A DNA stretch of 64,000 nt from DASWYT01 sp965246875 (GTDB taxonomy: Bacteria; Pseudomonadota; Alphaproteobacteria; Micavibrionales; SZUA-601): the NCBI GenBank assembly GCA_965246875.1, contig CBDFFU010000003.1, forward strand, positions 744,001-808,000. Direction: 5' to 3'. The translations under genes were made by a program, and so were the position numbers. The notes beneath the pieces were generated by a model. That model ran no database searches. It was not told where the DNA came from and saw nothing but the letters and a program-made list of their open reading frames with translations. Positions 42,320 through 51,066 of this stretch are shown one piece after another (within the stretch, counting starts at the first letter, position 1; the number at the start of each line of letters is the position of its first letter).

Positions 42320-43402
42320 TTAAGGCTTGGTGGCAACACCAAGCTTTTTTTTCAAGAACGCTAACACCATGATTTCATCATCGTTCAAATGTGAATACTG
42401 ATCTTTCAATTTCTTATTGATCTCAACACGCACCATCTCGGCCAGATCACCGTCCATATAGGCATTAAGGACTTCAGGATGCACATAGCACTTCCGGCAG
42501 ATTGCGGGTGTGTTGCCCAACGTTTTCGCGACGCTTTCAATGGCAGCAACCACATTTTTCTTAGCTTGCGTCGCGCTATCATATTTTTCAAATTCGTTTA
42601 ATGCCATGGCCGCCAGCAATGTGCCAGACCAGGTGCGAAAATCCTTGGCGGTAAAATGCTCGCCGCTGATCTCACGCAGATAGGCATTGACGTCGCTGGA
42701 GGTGACATCTTTCTGGCTGCCATCGTCTGCCACATATTTGAACAGTTCATAGCCTGGAATATCGGCGCATTGCTTGACGATCTTGGCAATCCGGCGGTCA
42801 GCGACTGACAATTTCCATGCTTTGCCGGACTTACCGGTAAATTCAAACTTGATGGTATCACCCGATAATTTGACATGCTTGCGCCGCATGGTCGTCAGAC
42901 CATAGGAGTCATTATTTTTCGCATATTCGGCATTGCCGACCCGGATCATGGTTTTTTCCAGCAGGCTGATGACCGTCGCCATTACTTTCTCACGCGGCAG
43001 GCCCGGTAATTTCAAATGCTCTTGTATAGTCTTGCGAATGGCGGGTAACACCTCGCCAAAATGCAGGATATGCTGAAACTTCGTTTCGTCCCGCACGGCG
43101 CGCCATTTGGTATGATAACGGTATTGCTTGCGCCCTTTGGCATCGACACCTGTTGCCTGAATATGCCCGTTGGCGAAGGGCGAAATCCACACTTTATCAT
43201 AGGCCGGCGGAATGCCGATGGCCTTGATCCGTTCCAACGTTTTTTCGTCTTGAACCGTTTTGCCGCCTTTGTCCAGATAAATAAAGTCACTGCCTTTTTT
43301 GACACGGGTGAAGCCGGGCCGACTGTCGGTGATATAATGCAGGCCTTCTTGCTTGGCAAAATCTCTGGCGGCATCAGGGGACGTAAAGGCGTAATCAGTC
43401 AT
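42320..43402 (-). CDS. DNA topoisomerase IB, bacterial/poxvirus-like
   Basis: This type IB enzyme relaxes supercoils through a 3'-phosphotyrosine. It shows RVKKGSDFIYLDKGG near the start, KGRKQYRYH, and the active-site Arg/Lys region IRVGNAEYAKNNDSYGLTTMRRKHV. These are followed by KDFRTWSGTLLAA and the nucleophile Tyr in ICRKCYVHPEVL. The length of 360 fits the bacterial family. It lies 57 bp downstream of the SDR gene on the same strand. Confidence 0.9.
   Translation of the reverse strand: MTDYAFTSPDAARDFAKQEGLHYITDSRPGFTRVKKGSDFIYLDKGGKTVQDEKTLERIKAIGIPPAYDKVWISPFANGHIQATGVDAKGRKQYRYHTKWRAVRDETKFQHILHFGEVLPAIRKTIQEHLKLPGLPREKVMATVISLLEKTMIRVGNAEYAKNNDSYGLTTMRRKHVKLSGDTIKFEFTGKSGKAWKLSVADRRIAKIVKQCADIPGYELFKYVADDGSQKDVTSSDVNAYLREISGEHFTAKDFRTWSGTLLAAMALNEFEKYDSATQAKKNVVAAIESVAKTLGNTPAICRKCYVHPEVLNAYMDGDLAEMVRVEINKKLKDQYSHLNDDEIMVLAFLKKKLGVATKP
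42325..42352 (+). terminator. trxA terminator, inside the 3' end of the convergent topoisomerase gene
   Basis: GCTTGGTG (42325-42332), loop GCAA, CACCAAGC (42337-42344), then T8. On the other strand these bases are the last codons (KLGVATKP) of the topoisomerase gene, so one sequence serves both roles. Confidence 0.85.
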
Positions 43403-43459
43403 CTTTTTTTCTTTTTTGAATGTGAAAAGCCGTCCTTTGCAGGCGGTTTAGCAATTAAT

Positions 43460-44341
43460 TTAGCCGTTGACGACATTGCCGCCATTTGGATGCAACACCT
43501 GGCCTGACATATACGACGTATCGTCAGACGCCAGAAATACATAGCAGGGCACTACTTCATCCGGCTGACCTGCGCGCTGCATCGGCGTATCATGGCCAAA
43601 CGTCGCCACTTTCATAGCGGGGAATGTAGAAGGAATAAGCGGCGTCCAGATCGGACCGGGGGCGACGGCATTCACCCGTATCTTGCGATCAGCCAATTGC
43701 ATGGATAGCGACCGGGTAAAGGCCACGATCGCGCCTTTCGTGGATGAATAATCAAGTAACGAGGGGCTGCCGTGGTAGGCAGTAACAGATGTGGTATTGA
43801 TCACACTGTCACCCTCTGAAAAATGCGCCAAAGCGGCTTGTGTCAGATAAAACATCGAAAAGATGTTAACGCGGAATGTGTGTTCCATCTTCGCCAGATC
43901 CAGATCCTCAAGTTTTTCGGTTGAATATTGCTGTGCGGCATTATTCACCAGAATATTCAAGCCACCCAATACCTCTGCCGCTTCGGTAACGGCCTGCTGG
44001 CAAAACGTGGCGATGCTGATATCGCCCTTGATCAAGTGACACATCCGTCCTTCGGCTTCGACCAGTTCCTTGGTTTTCTGCGCATCATTATCTTCATTGT
44101 CGTCCAGATAAATAACGGCGATGTCCGCGCCTTCCTTGGCATAGGCAATGGCCACCGCGCGGCCAATGCCACTATCGCCACCGGTAATCAGCGCTTTCTT
44201 GCCCTGCAATTTCCCTGCAGCTTTGTAATGCTCCATCATCCCCCGCGGCTCCGGCGTCATCTCGGACTGATCCCCCGGCTGATTATCCTGCGTTTGCGGC
44301 CACTGATGCTTGATCGGCGATGTAACGTCGAGATTGGACAT
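43460..44341 (-). CDS. Short-chain dehydrogenase/reductase, general-stress (YhdF/GSP39) type
   Basis: The cofactor motif KKALITGGDSGIGRAVAIAY comes after a roughly 40-residue N-terminal extension (QPGDQSEMTPEPRGMMEHYKAAGKLQGK), as in YhdF-type proteins. NNAAQQ, the catalytic Ser in NTTSVTAYHG and Tyr/Lys in YSSTKGAIVAF are present. It is 293 residues from ATG 44341, which follows GGAG; an upstream ATG at 44377 is not preferred. Substrate unknown. Confidence 0.88.
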   Translation of the reverse strand: MSNLDVTSPIKHQWPQTQDNQPGDQSEMTPEPRGMMEHYKAAGKLQGKKALITGGDSGIGRAVAIAYAKEGADIAVIYLDDNEDNDAQKTKELVEAEGRMCHLIKGDISIATFCQQAVTEAAEVLGGLNILVNNAAQQYSTEKLEDLDLAKMEHTFRVNIFSMFYLTQAALAHFSEGDSVINTTSVTAYHGSPSLLDYSSTKGAIVAFTRSLSMQLADRKIRVNAVAPGPIWTPLIPSTFPAMKVATFGHDTPMQRAGQPDEVVPCYVFLASDDTSYMSGQVLHPNGGNVVNG

Positions 44342-44448
44342 TGGATCTCCTGATAACAATTTTTGAAGTGTAGACAAAATTTTACAAAGGCGAATATCAA
44401 TTTAATATCGCCGTCGCATCACAAGCTATAAAGATTATATAAGAAAAT

Positions 44449-44522
44449 TGGAGCGGGCGAAGGGAATCGAACCCTCACGACCAGCTTGGAAGGCTGGAGT
44501 TCTACCATTGAACTACGCCCGC
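44449..44522 (-). tRNA. tRNA-Gly (anticodon TCC)
   Basis: The minus-strand sequence folds as a tRNA: acceptor stem GCGGGCG/CGCCCGC, D-arm with GTTCAATGGTAGAAC, anticodon stem TCCAGCC/ loop with TCC, T-arm AGGGTTCGATTCCCT. The 3' CCA is encoded (44451-44449). Anticodon TCC reads GGA/GGG glycine codons. Confidence 0.97.
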
Positions 44523-44611
44523 TCATAAGACCACCGGTCGGCGGTCAGACTAACACAACACTATACGGCTGAAAAGGGTTAAAAGCCCAAGACAAACTTG
44601 AAAAAAGCAGC

Positions 44612-45568
44612 CTATTCGGCAAATGGGCTTTCCATCAATTGCAGCGACATTTGACCGCTTTCGGCGATCAGTTGTGTCATGACACCGATCGGAAAAGGGT
44701 AATTCTGCGCCACATGACCAAACGGTGCATTCAACACAATCGGCCCGTCAAATCCGGGCAGCACATGTTCAGTGATAATATCGGTCGGTGTGCGATCGAA
44801 CGGATAGTTGCTGGTATCCGTAATGCCGGTAAATTGCCCGCATACCAGGCCTTTGATCTCACGGAACACGCCAGCCAACCGCAACGCACCGAACATGCGG
44901 TCCAGCACGCGTAAATCCTCATCGATATCTTCCAGCATTAAAATCTTGTGCGCCCAACGCGGCGCGTAATCAACGCCGCTGGCCGCCAATGCATAGACGC
45001 TGGCAATATTCCCACCAATCAATGGCCCTGTGACATCACCCTCTTGCAGGATTTGATATGGATGCGTGACAGGGAATAACGGTTTTCCCCATGTCTCACC
45101 GGTTAGAAGAGCCAAAGTTGGCATGATTAAATCTTGCGCTTTATCAGGATCAAATTGCTGGAAATGGAGGCCATGAAAAGTAGGGATCGACGTCTTGCGG
45201 TAAATATTATTCAACAGCGCAACGGTATCGCTGAAACCCAACAGAATTTTCGGGTATTTTGCGATGTTGATCCAATCCAATCCATCCAGCATATGCAGCG
45301 CGCGGCTGCCACCACGGGCGGCAAACACGGCGCCAATTGAAGGATCTTCCCAGACGTCATGAAACGCCTCGAGCTTGTCGATCGTTGACCCGCCGCTATT
45401 GCCCTCGCGCAACGTACACTGCGGATGCAACTCTATATGCAAACCATAGGTCGTTCGCGCATTGTCGATGGCACGGTTCAATACGTCCGGTTCTACCCAG
45501 TTACTGGGCGCGATCACGGCGATTTTTGTATCGGGCCGCAAGGGCAAGGGTTTGCGCAACAAAGACAT
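44612..45568 (-). CDS. S66-family peptidase (LD-carboxypeptidase / MccF-like)
   Basis: This serine carboxypeptidase family covers LdcA, which trims peptidoglycan tetrapeptides, and MccF, which gives microcin self-immunity. It shows IAVIAPSNWV, AARGGSRALHMLDGLDW, the nucleophile Ser in ILLGFSDTVALLN, the Glu in LMLEDIDEDLRVLDRM and the His in APFGHVAQNYPFPIG. It has 318 residues and no signal peptide, so it is cytoplasmic. A role in murein recycling with the L-Ala-Glu epimerase at 52972 is plausible. Confidence 0.88.
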   Translation of the reverse strand: MSLLRKPLPLRPDTKIAVIAPSNWVEPDVLNRAIDNARTTYGLHIELHPQCTLREGNSGGSTIDKLEAFHDVWEDPSIGAVFAARGGSRALHMLDGLDWINIAKYPKILLGFSDTVALLNNIYRKTSIPTFHGLHFQQFDPDKAQDLIMPTLALLTGETWGKPLFPVTHPYQILQEGDVTGPLIGGNIASVYALAASGVDYAPRWAHKILMLEDIDEDLRVLDRMFGALRLAGVFREIKGLVCGQFTGITDTSNYPFDRTPTDIITEHVLPGFDGPIVLNAPFGHVAQNYPFPIGVMTQLIAESGQMSLQLMESPFAE

Positions 45569-45647
45569 AGGAAATCACTATAATGCTGAAATTGAGGCCG
45601 GCAACCAGTTCTTGCAGGACGCTGAAACACACGGTAAAGTCCGGTTT

Positions 45648-46637
45648 ATGAACACAAAAATCCTCCTCACCGGCGGTGCCGGCTATATTGGCCTGCATAC
45701 TGTATTGGCGTTGCAGGATGCTGGCTATACACCTGTCATCGTCGATGATTTGTCCCGTGGTCGGCCTGATTTGGTTCCAACGGGTGTCACATTGCACAAC
45801 GTTTCGATTACCGACACAAATGCTTTGACGAATGTTTGCCTGAGCGAAAAGCCAGCCGCTATCGTGCATTTGGCAGCACTTTTGAGTGTTGAGGAATCCA
45901 CCAAAATTCCGCTGGACTATTACAACACCAATGTCGCCGGAACGCTCAGCGTCTGCCGCGCTATGGATGCTGCCAAAATTCCGCATCTGGTCTTCTCCTC
46001 CACCTGTTGCGTGTATGGTGACATGCCATCCGGCGTTCAAGTCAGTGAAAACACACCACGCGCTCCGTATTCGCCTTACGGCAAAAGCAAAGCGATGGCC
46101 GAACAAATCATCGAAGATGCACATGCCCAAATGAATTTATCTTATGTGATCCTGCGCTACTTTAACGTTGCAGGTGCTGACACCAATTTGCGCGCCGGGC
46201 CATATACCGAAAACCCGACCTTGCTGATCGATCGTGTGTCTCAGGTGATTGGCGGCGCGTTGCCAAACCTGACAGTCAATGGCACCGATTACCCGACCCC
46301 CGATGGCACGGCGGTGCGCGATTATATTCATGTGGCCGACATTGCCGGCGCGCATGTGGCCGCATTGAAATATCTGGACAAAGGCGGTGCGTCTGCTGCG
46401 TTTAATTGCGGTTATGGCCGCGGCCTCAGCGTCAAGCAAATTTTGGATACCGCCAAAAAAGTCAGTGGTGTTGATTTTCCAGTTGTATATGGGCCGCGCC
46501 GTGATGGTGATGTCGCCATGATTGCCGCCAACACCAGCGGCATCCGCGATGTCATGGGCTGGGAACCGCAACACGACGATCTGGACCAAATGATCTCAAG
46601 CGCCTTGCACTGGTACCGTCACGCCACAGGCCGCTAA
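45648..46637 (+). CDS. galE: UDP-glucose 4-epimerase (GalE)
   Basis: This extended SDR starts MNTKILLTGGAGYIGLHTVLALQDAG at ATG 45648; the long open frame upstream overlaps the divergent S66 gene and is not used. The catalytic motifs FSSTCCVYG and YSPYGKSKAMAEQ (YxxxK) are present, followed by VILRYFNVAGAD and GTAVRDYIHVADIAGAH, all diagnostic of GalE. 329 residues. Supplies UDP-galactose for surface glycans. The next gene is a GT2 3 bp downstream. Confidence 0.93.
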   Translation: MNTKILLTGGAGYIGLHTVLALQDAGYTPVIVDDLSRGRPDLVPTGVTLHNVSITDTNALTNVCLSEKPAAIVHLAALLSVEESTKIPLDYYNTNVAGTLSVCRAMDAAKIPHLVFSSTCCVYGDMPSGVQVSENTPRAPYSPYGKSKAMAEQIIEDAHAQMNLSYVILRYFNVAGADTNLRAGPYTENPTLLIDRVSQVIGGALPNLTVNGTDYPTPDGTAVRDYIHVADIAGAHVAALKYLDKGGASAAFNCGYGRGLSVKQILDTAKKVSGVDFPVVYGPRRDGDVAMIAANTSGIRDVMGWEPQHDDLDQMISSALHWYRHATGR

Positions 46638-46640
46638 ATA

Positions 46641-47501
46641 ATGCCGACATGTATTGTCTCAATCGTCACGTTTAACAGCGGCCGGGTCATTGCCGATTGC
46701 CTGCAATCCATTCCGTCTGACATTCCTGTCGTTATTGTTGATAATGGCAGCACCGATGATACCTTGGCCGTGGTACGCCAAACGCGACCGACCGCTATGG
46801 TGATCAAAACCCGCCGCAATCTGGGTTTTGGCCGGGCGCATAATCTGGCTATTCACCGCACCGACAGTGATTTCATTCTTGTCCTCAATCCGGACACGGT
46901 GTTGTTGCCAAATTGTATTGCTGCATTGTTGCAGGCCGCCAATCGCTATCCCGACAGTGGCCTGATTGGTGCCATGCATCAGCAACCGGATGGCACCTTC
47001 AATTCATGCTTCCGCAATGACATGCACTGCCATCTGCAGCTGGCGCGTGTCAAAGCGACATCAATAGCCGGCAATCAGCCGCCAATGGGCGATCTCTGTG
47101 TTGAGCAAGTAAGCGGCGCCTTGATGCTGCTGCGCCGCAGCGCTATTCGCAAAACCGGCGGGTTCAATAAAAATATCTTCATGTATTTCGAGGATGACGA
47201 TCTCTGCGCGCGTTTGCGTCTGGCAGGTTTCTCTTTAGTCATCACACCACTGGCACGCGTCATCCATTATGAAGGCCAATCCGCTGGGTCATCGCTCCGC
47301 GTTAATTGCATCAAAGGCTATCATTTTGAACGCAGCCGTAAACTCGTTTATGCGCTGTACCACGGACGCGGCTTCGGCTTTCGCATGATGCTTTTGTCGC
47401 ATATCGTCCGCAATCTGCGCCGTACCATTCGCTATCGTTTGAAAAATGATAAGGGTCGTGCGGTTTATCACCTGGCCGGTATCAAAGGACTGTTATCTTA
47501 A
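46641..47501 (+). CDS. Glycosyltransferase family 2
   Basis: This GT-A enzyme shows the N-terminal nucleotide-sugar site VSIVTFNSGRVIADCL, VDNGSTDDTLAVV, NLGFGRAHNLAI and the DxD-like VLNPDTVLLPN. ISG-type acceptor motifs QVSGALMLLRRSAI and IFMYFEDDDLCARLR resemble WcaA/rhamnosyltransferase-like GT2s. It has a basic C-terminus with no clear membrane span. It is downstream of galE, so a role in polysaccharide or glycolipid assembly is inferred. Confidence 0.88.
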   Translation: MPTCIVSIVTFNSGRVIADCLQSIPSDIPVVIVDNGSTDDTLAVVRQTRPTAMVIKTRRNLGFGRAHNLAIHRTDSDFILVLNPDTVLLPNCIAALLQAANRYPDSGLIGAMHQQPDGTFNSCFRNDMHCHLQLARVKATSIAGNQPPMGDLCVEQVSGALMLLRRSAIRKTGGFNKNIFMYFEDDDLCARLRLAGFSLVITPLARVIHYEGQSAGSSLRVNCIKGYHFERSRKLVYALYHGRGFGFRMMLLSHIVRNLRRTIRYRLKNDKGRAVYHLAGIKGLLS

Positions 47502-47510
47502 AGATACCGC

Positions 47511-47714
47511 TTAAAAATTTCCAGGCAGCCGGCTTAACAACCCTTTGATCATATCCAGGATGGGCTGAATATAGGGTTGCACAATCGCGCTGATACTGTT
47601 TGATAAAGGTGCCAGTGGCGTGTAACCGAAATGCCCCAAGGCCCATATCACGATCGCGCTGAACACCAGCATCGGGAAAAACGCGATAATCAACATGATC
47701 AACAAACGTAGCAT
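47511..47714 (-). CDS. Small membrane protein downstream of the Mic60-like gene
   Basis: The 67-residue protein has one strong hydrophobic segment (LLIMLIIAFFPMLVFSAIVIWALG) and an amphipathic C-terminal stretch (IQPILDMIKGLLSRLPG). Its ATG shares a base with the upstream stop codon, so it is coupled to the Mic60-like gene. A hemY-like gene often follows at this position in relatives; this short protein is not one. Confidence 0.6.
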   Translation of the reverse strand: MLRLLIMLIIAFFPMLVFSAIVIWALGHFGYTPLAPLSNSISAIVQPYIQPILDMIKGLLSRLPGNF

Positions 47715-49093
47715 TAGTAGACCGGCCCGTTTTGTGTGGCGGGAACGCCATCAAATGGCGTACCGACAGACGCTGGATTCCCGATCAGATTTTTAATCTG
47801 ATCCAGATTGAGCAAACCCTGGCTCTTGTTAATCAGCTCATCCATGATCGCCAGCGCGGCATCACGCCCTTGCATGTTCTGCATGACGGTGGTGATTTCG
47901 TCTGCGCCCGGACCATGATACTCCTGCAAGACCTGCGCGGCCATGGCGAAATTATCATCGCTCAAATAATTCTTTGCTTCGGTGATCTGACCGTTTGGTG
48001 TAGAGGTGTCGGCAATTGCAATATCAGGCGCTTTCTTGCGCACCTCGATCACATTGCTTAATGCTGTCCAGATTTTTTGTGACCAGGTCAGGTTCGGATT
48101 ATCAATGCTGACTTTGATCGTTTCCTTGCTGACCATGTCCAGCGTTTCCATCATTTGCTCACGCGTCATCAAACCTTTTTCCGCAAATGGGGCCAGTTTG
48201 TCGAGTGATTTGATCATGGCGGGATCATTCGCCATCAAGGCTTTCAAAAACGCCAGATCCTGCGAAAAATTCGCCTGATTATCCAGCATGCCGTGAATTT
48301 GCGCGACACCCAGCAACAACGCCGCCGCCATCACATCACGACGGCTCAGATCATTGATCTGATCACGAATGGCGCGCGTATCAACGCCTTTTTCTTTTAG
48401 GGCTTTGTCCATTTGATCAACACGATCACGCAGCGATCCGACGACTTTTTCAATCCGGTCGATTTGTGCCACCAGTTCCGTCTGTTGCGGGCCGGCATCC
48501 TGTTTGATTTTCTTGACGCTATCCAACGTTGTATCAATGGCATCACGCGATTGCTGCAAATCCGTTTGCATCGTATCGGATGGCGGCGGTACAGGGGCTG
48601 GAGCGATAGCCACAGGCGGCGCAAGAGTCGCGACATCGTGTTCAGCAGTCATGTAAGCAAAAAAATCACGCCCGAAAAACACGACCAATAAAATCAACGT
48701 GACCAATGCCAACAGACCCAATGTCGACAACGCAGACATGACCCAATATTTCAAGGTCGATTGCGGCATGGCAAAATAGGCCGCATTCGGATTAAGCGGC
48801 AACGGGCGTGGCGCAGTTTGGCTGGCGACAGATAAAACCGGTCTTGCCGCGTCGTTGGCAATCACCGATTCGGGCTTATCGGCAAACAAATCAATCGCAT
48901 CTTCCTGCAACAGGTTTTTCAAACGGTGATGATAATGCTCCGGGATATGATCACGTAATTTCCATCCCTGCACCGTACTGGCGGCCAGGTCCAGTTTTTT
49001 GGCAAGCGGACGAACGCCACCAAAAGATTCGATAATGTGGCTGGCCGGAAAATCCGCCAGCTCAAGGGTCGAAATGGACGATGGATCGGACAT
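47714..49093 (-). CDS. Mic60/mitofilin-like inner-membrane protein with N-terminal helix-turn-helix
   Basis: The layout is that of alphaproteobacterial Mic60: one membrane span near residues 115-140, a Pro/Ala linker, a coiled coil at about 170-235, and a C-terminal domain with VAQIHGMLDNQANFSQDL, LAPFAEKGLMTREQM and EAKNYLSDDNFAMAAQVLQEYHG. Position beside hemD is the conserved context. Unusual is a cytoplasmic N-terminal segment IIESFGGVRPLAKKLDLAASTVQGWKLRDHIPEHYH (20-55), a Cro/YdaS-like HTH. The match to Mic60 is by architecture and context, not strong residue identity. Confidence 0.65.
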   Translation of the reverse strand: MSDPSSISTLELADFPASHIIESFGGVRPLAKKLDLAASTVQGWKLRDHIPEHYHHRLKNLLQEDAIDLFADKPESVIANDAARPVLSVASQTAPRPLPLNPNAAYFAMPQSTLKYWVMSALSTLGLLALVTLILLVVFFGRDFFAYMTAEHDVATLAPPVAIAPAPVPPPSDTMQTDLQQSRDAIDTTLDSVKKIKQDAGPQQTELVAQIDRIEKVVGSLRDRVDQMDKALKEKGVDTRAIRDQINDLSRRDVMAAALLLGVAQIHGMLDNQANFSQDLAFLKALMANDPAMIKSLDKLAPFAEKGLMTREQMMETLDMVSKETIKVSIDNPNLTWSQKIWTALSNVIEVRKKAPDIAIADTSTPNGQITEAKNYLSDDNFAMAAQVLQEYHGPGADEITTVMQNMQGRDAALAIMDELINKSQGLLNLDQIKNLIGNPASVGTPFDGVPATQNGPVY

Positions 49094-49096
49094 GAC

Positions 49097-49855
49097 TTAG
49101 TTTCCTTCACCGGAAGTAACGGTGGATTGAGTGGTCTGTGAATAAACGGGAACAGCATCGGCAATGCTTTGCAGCAAAGCGTCATGTGTTGGACTGGCGG
49201 CAATATGAACGGCCTGCCACATGAGACCATCGAGTTTGGCAGCGGTCGCTTCACTGATACAAAAAGCCTGCATACGCGCACAGCAAGCGTCGAGACGTTC
49301 CTGCAGCATTAAATCTTTGAAATGGTGTGCGGCGGCCGGAGAGAAAAACGTGACGCCATCCATAAACCCTTTGGCCAGTGTCATGACCGTGCTGCGCTGC
49401 AAACGGTTGACGGGGACGGCGTTATACAATATGCGCGCGTCAATCGTGTATTTGTGTGTCAGCAATGTATCGGTCAGCGAGTCATCGTCATAATCGCCAG
49501 CGGCACGGAATAACGGGCCTTCATTCGCCGGGCAATGTTGCAGGATTAAAGCGACCAGATCATCACTATTACCCTGTGCCGAATACACCGGACGAAAACC
49601 CAGTTCACGTGCGATTTGCGCGGTGCTGTCGCCTACACAAAAACAGGGCAGGTCGGGAATACCAAATAATCGGGCAAAGGCTTTGGCTCCGTTGCGGCTG
49701 GTAAATAACAGACCTTGATATGGCCCGCCCAGCTCCGGCACATCACTGACCTGATCTAATTTGTACAACGGCTCCAGAATCGCTTTGACCCGCAATTTAT
49801 GCAAAGCAGCGGCCGTGGCCAACCCGTCTTCGCGCGGACGTGTCACAAGGAGCTT
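49097..49855 (-). CDS. hemD: Uroporphyrinogen-III synthase (HemD)
   Basis: HemD closes the tetrapyrrole ring in haem synthesis. It starts MKLLVTRPREDGLATAAAL at ATG 49855. Typical features are LLFTSRNGAKAFARLF, CVGDSTAQIARELGF, and the C-terminal TFFSPAAAHHFKDLM and CISEATAAKL. It has 252 residues. The frame is open to 49933, but that extension has no support. hemC, which normally precedes hemD and faces tsaD, is absent from this locus. Confidence 0.88.
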   Translation of the reverse strand, partial: KLLVTRPREDGLATAAALHKLRVKAILEPLYKLDQVSDVPELGGPYQGLLFTSRNGAKAFARLFGIPDLPCFCVGDSTAQIARELGFRPVYSAQGNSDDLVALILQHCPANEGPLFRAAGDYDDDSLTDTLLTHKYTIDARILYNAVPVNRLQRSTVMTLAKGFMDGVTFFSPAAAHHFKDLMLQERLDACCARMQAFCISEATAAKLDGLMWQAVHIAASPTHDALLQSIADAVPVYSQTTQSTVTSGEGN

Positions 49856-50016
49856 CATAACGGACCTGTTGTTTTGTGTAACATCAGATAATGACTTTAA
49901 TTTAGAATGGAGGTGTTTATAATGACGATACAATCATTTTACGCGTTTGCGTGATTTAGCACAACCCTTTTCACGTTTGTCCGTACGCGCACATGCCAGA
50001 CACTTTATAAGACATC

Positions 50017-51066
50017 ATGTCACACACCATAACCATCCTTGGCATCGAAACCAGTTGTGACGAAACAGCTGTTGCCATTGTGCGTAATGACCGCACCATT
50101 GTTGCGCAACGTATCCTCAGCCAGTTGAAAGAACATGCACCCTATGGCGGCGTTGTGCCGGAGATTGCTGCCCGTGCGCATCTCGATCATCTGGATAGCC
50201 TGATTAAACAGGTTATGACTGACGCGGTTTTGACTTACAACGATATAGACGCCGTTGCGGCCACCAGTGGCCCTGGCCTCATTGGCGGCGTCATGACCGG
50301 TTTGCTCACCGCTAAAGGGCTGGCGATGGCCGCCAACAAACCGTTACTGGCGATCAACCATATCGAGGCCCATGCGTTATCGCCGCGCCTCAACCCCGGC
50401 GTCGCGTTTCCGTATCTGCTGTTGTTGGTTTCCGGCGGTCACTGCCAAATTGTCTGGGTCGAAGCCTTGGGCATCTATCATCTGATTGGCAAAACCATCG
50501 ACGATGCGGTTGGCGAAGCCTTTGATAAGGTTGCCAAACTGTTAGGCCTTGGTTACCCCGGCGGCCCGGCCCTGGAAAAATTGATGCACGGCGCTGACCT
50601 CACCCGTGTCAAGGATTTTCCCCTGCCGCGTCCATTATTGGGCCAAAAGAATGCCGATTTTTCGTTTGCCGGTCTCAAAACAGCCGCGCGTTTGCTGATC
50701 CCCAATCTGCACACCGACACGGACCGCGCCACTTTTGCGCTGTCGTTTCACCAAACCATCGCCGCCATTTTCAATGACCGTTTGCAAAACGCGTTGCACT
50801 TGATCGACCATAAAGTTGAACGCTTGGTTGTGGCCGGTGGCGTAGCGGCCAATCAATTCCTCCGCACCGCATTACAGGATTTTTGTACGCAACGCGGCAT
50901 CATTTTTGCCGCTCCACCGATGTCGCTCTGCACGGATAACGCCGCGATGATTGCCTGGGCCGGGGTCGAACGATTTGCAGCCGGACAAACCGATAGCATG
51001 GACATCGCCGCACGTCCACGCTGGCCATTGGCTGAGATGACCCCACCAGAAAAGAGTGCTGCATGA
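50017..51066 (+). CDS. tsaD: tRNA N6-threonylcarbamoyladenosine transferase subunit TsaD
   Basis: TsaD is the catalytic ASKHA-fold subunit for t6A37 of ANN-decoding tRNAs. It shows ILGIETSCDETAVAIV, GGVVPEIAARAHLD, the metal-binding His pair in INHIEAHALSPRL, LLVSGGHCQIVWV, and GGVAANQFLR near the end. The length of 349 is normal. It is divergent from hemD and overlaps gpsA by 4 bp (ATGA). Confidence 0.95.
   Translation: MSHTITILGIETSCDETAVAIVRNDRTIVAQRILSQLKEHAPYGGVVPEIAARAHLDHLDSLIKQVMTDAVLTYNDIDAVAATSGPGLIGGVMTGLLTAKGLAMAANKPLLAINHIEAHALSPRLNPGVAFPYLLLLVSGGHCQIVWVEALGIYHLIGKTIDDAVGEAFDKVAKLLGLGYPGGPALEKLMHGADLTRVKDFPLPRPLLGQKNADFSFAGLKTAARLLIPNLHTDTDRATFALSFHQTIAAIFNDRLQNALHLIDHKVERLVVAGGVAANQFLRTALQDFCTQRGIIFAAPPMSLCTDNAAMIAWAGVERFAAGQTDSMDIAARPRWPLAEMTPPEKSAA

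Noticed and set aside
47482..47754. Minus-strand 90-codon ORF
   Set aside because: It overlaps the coupled 67-residue membrane protein and the Mic60-like gene end in another frame, with no start signal.
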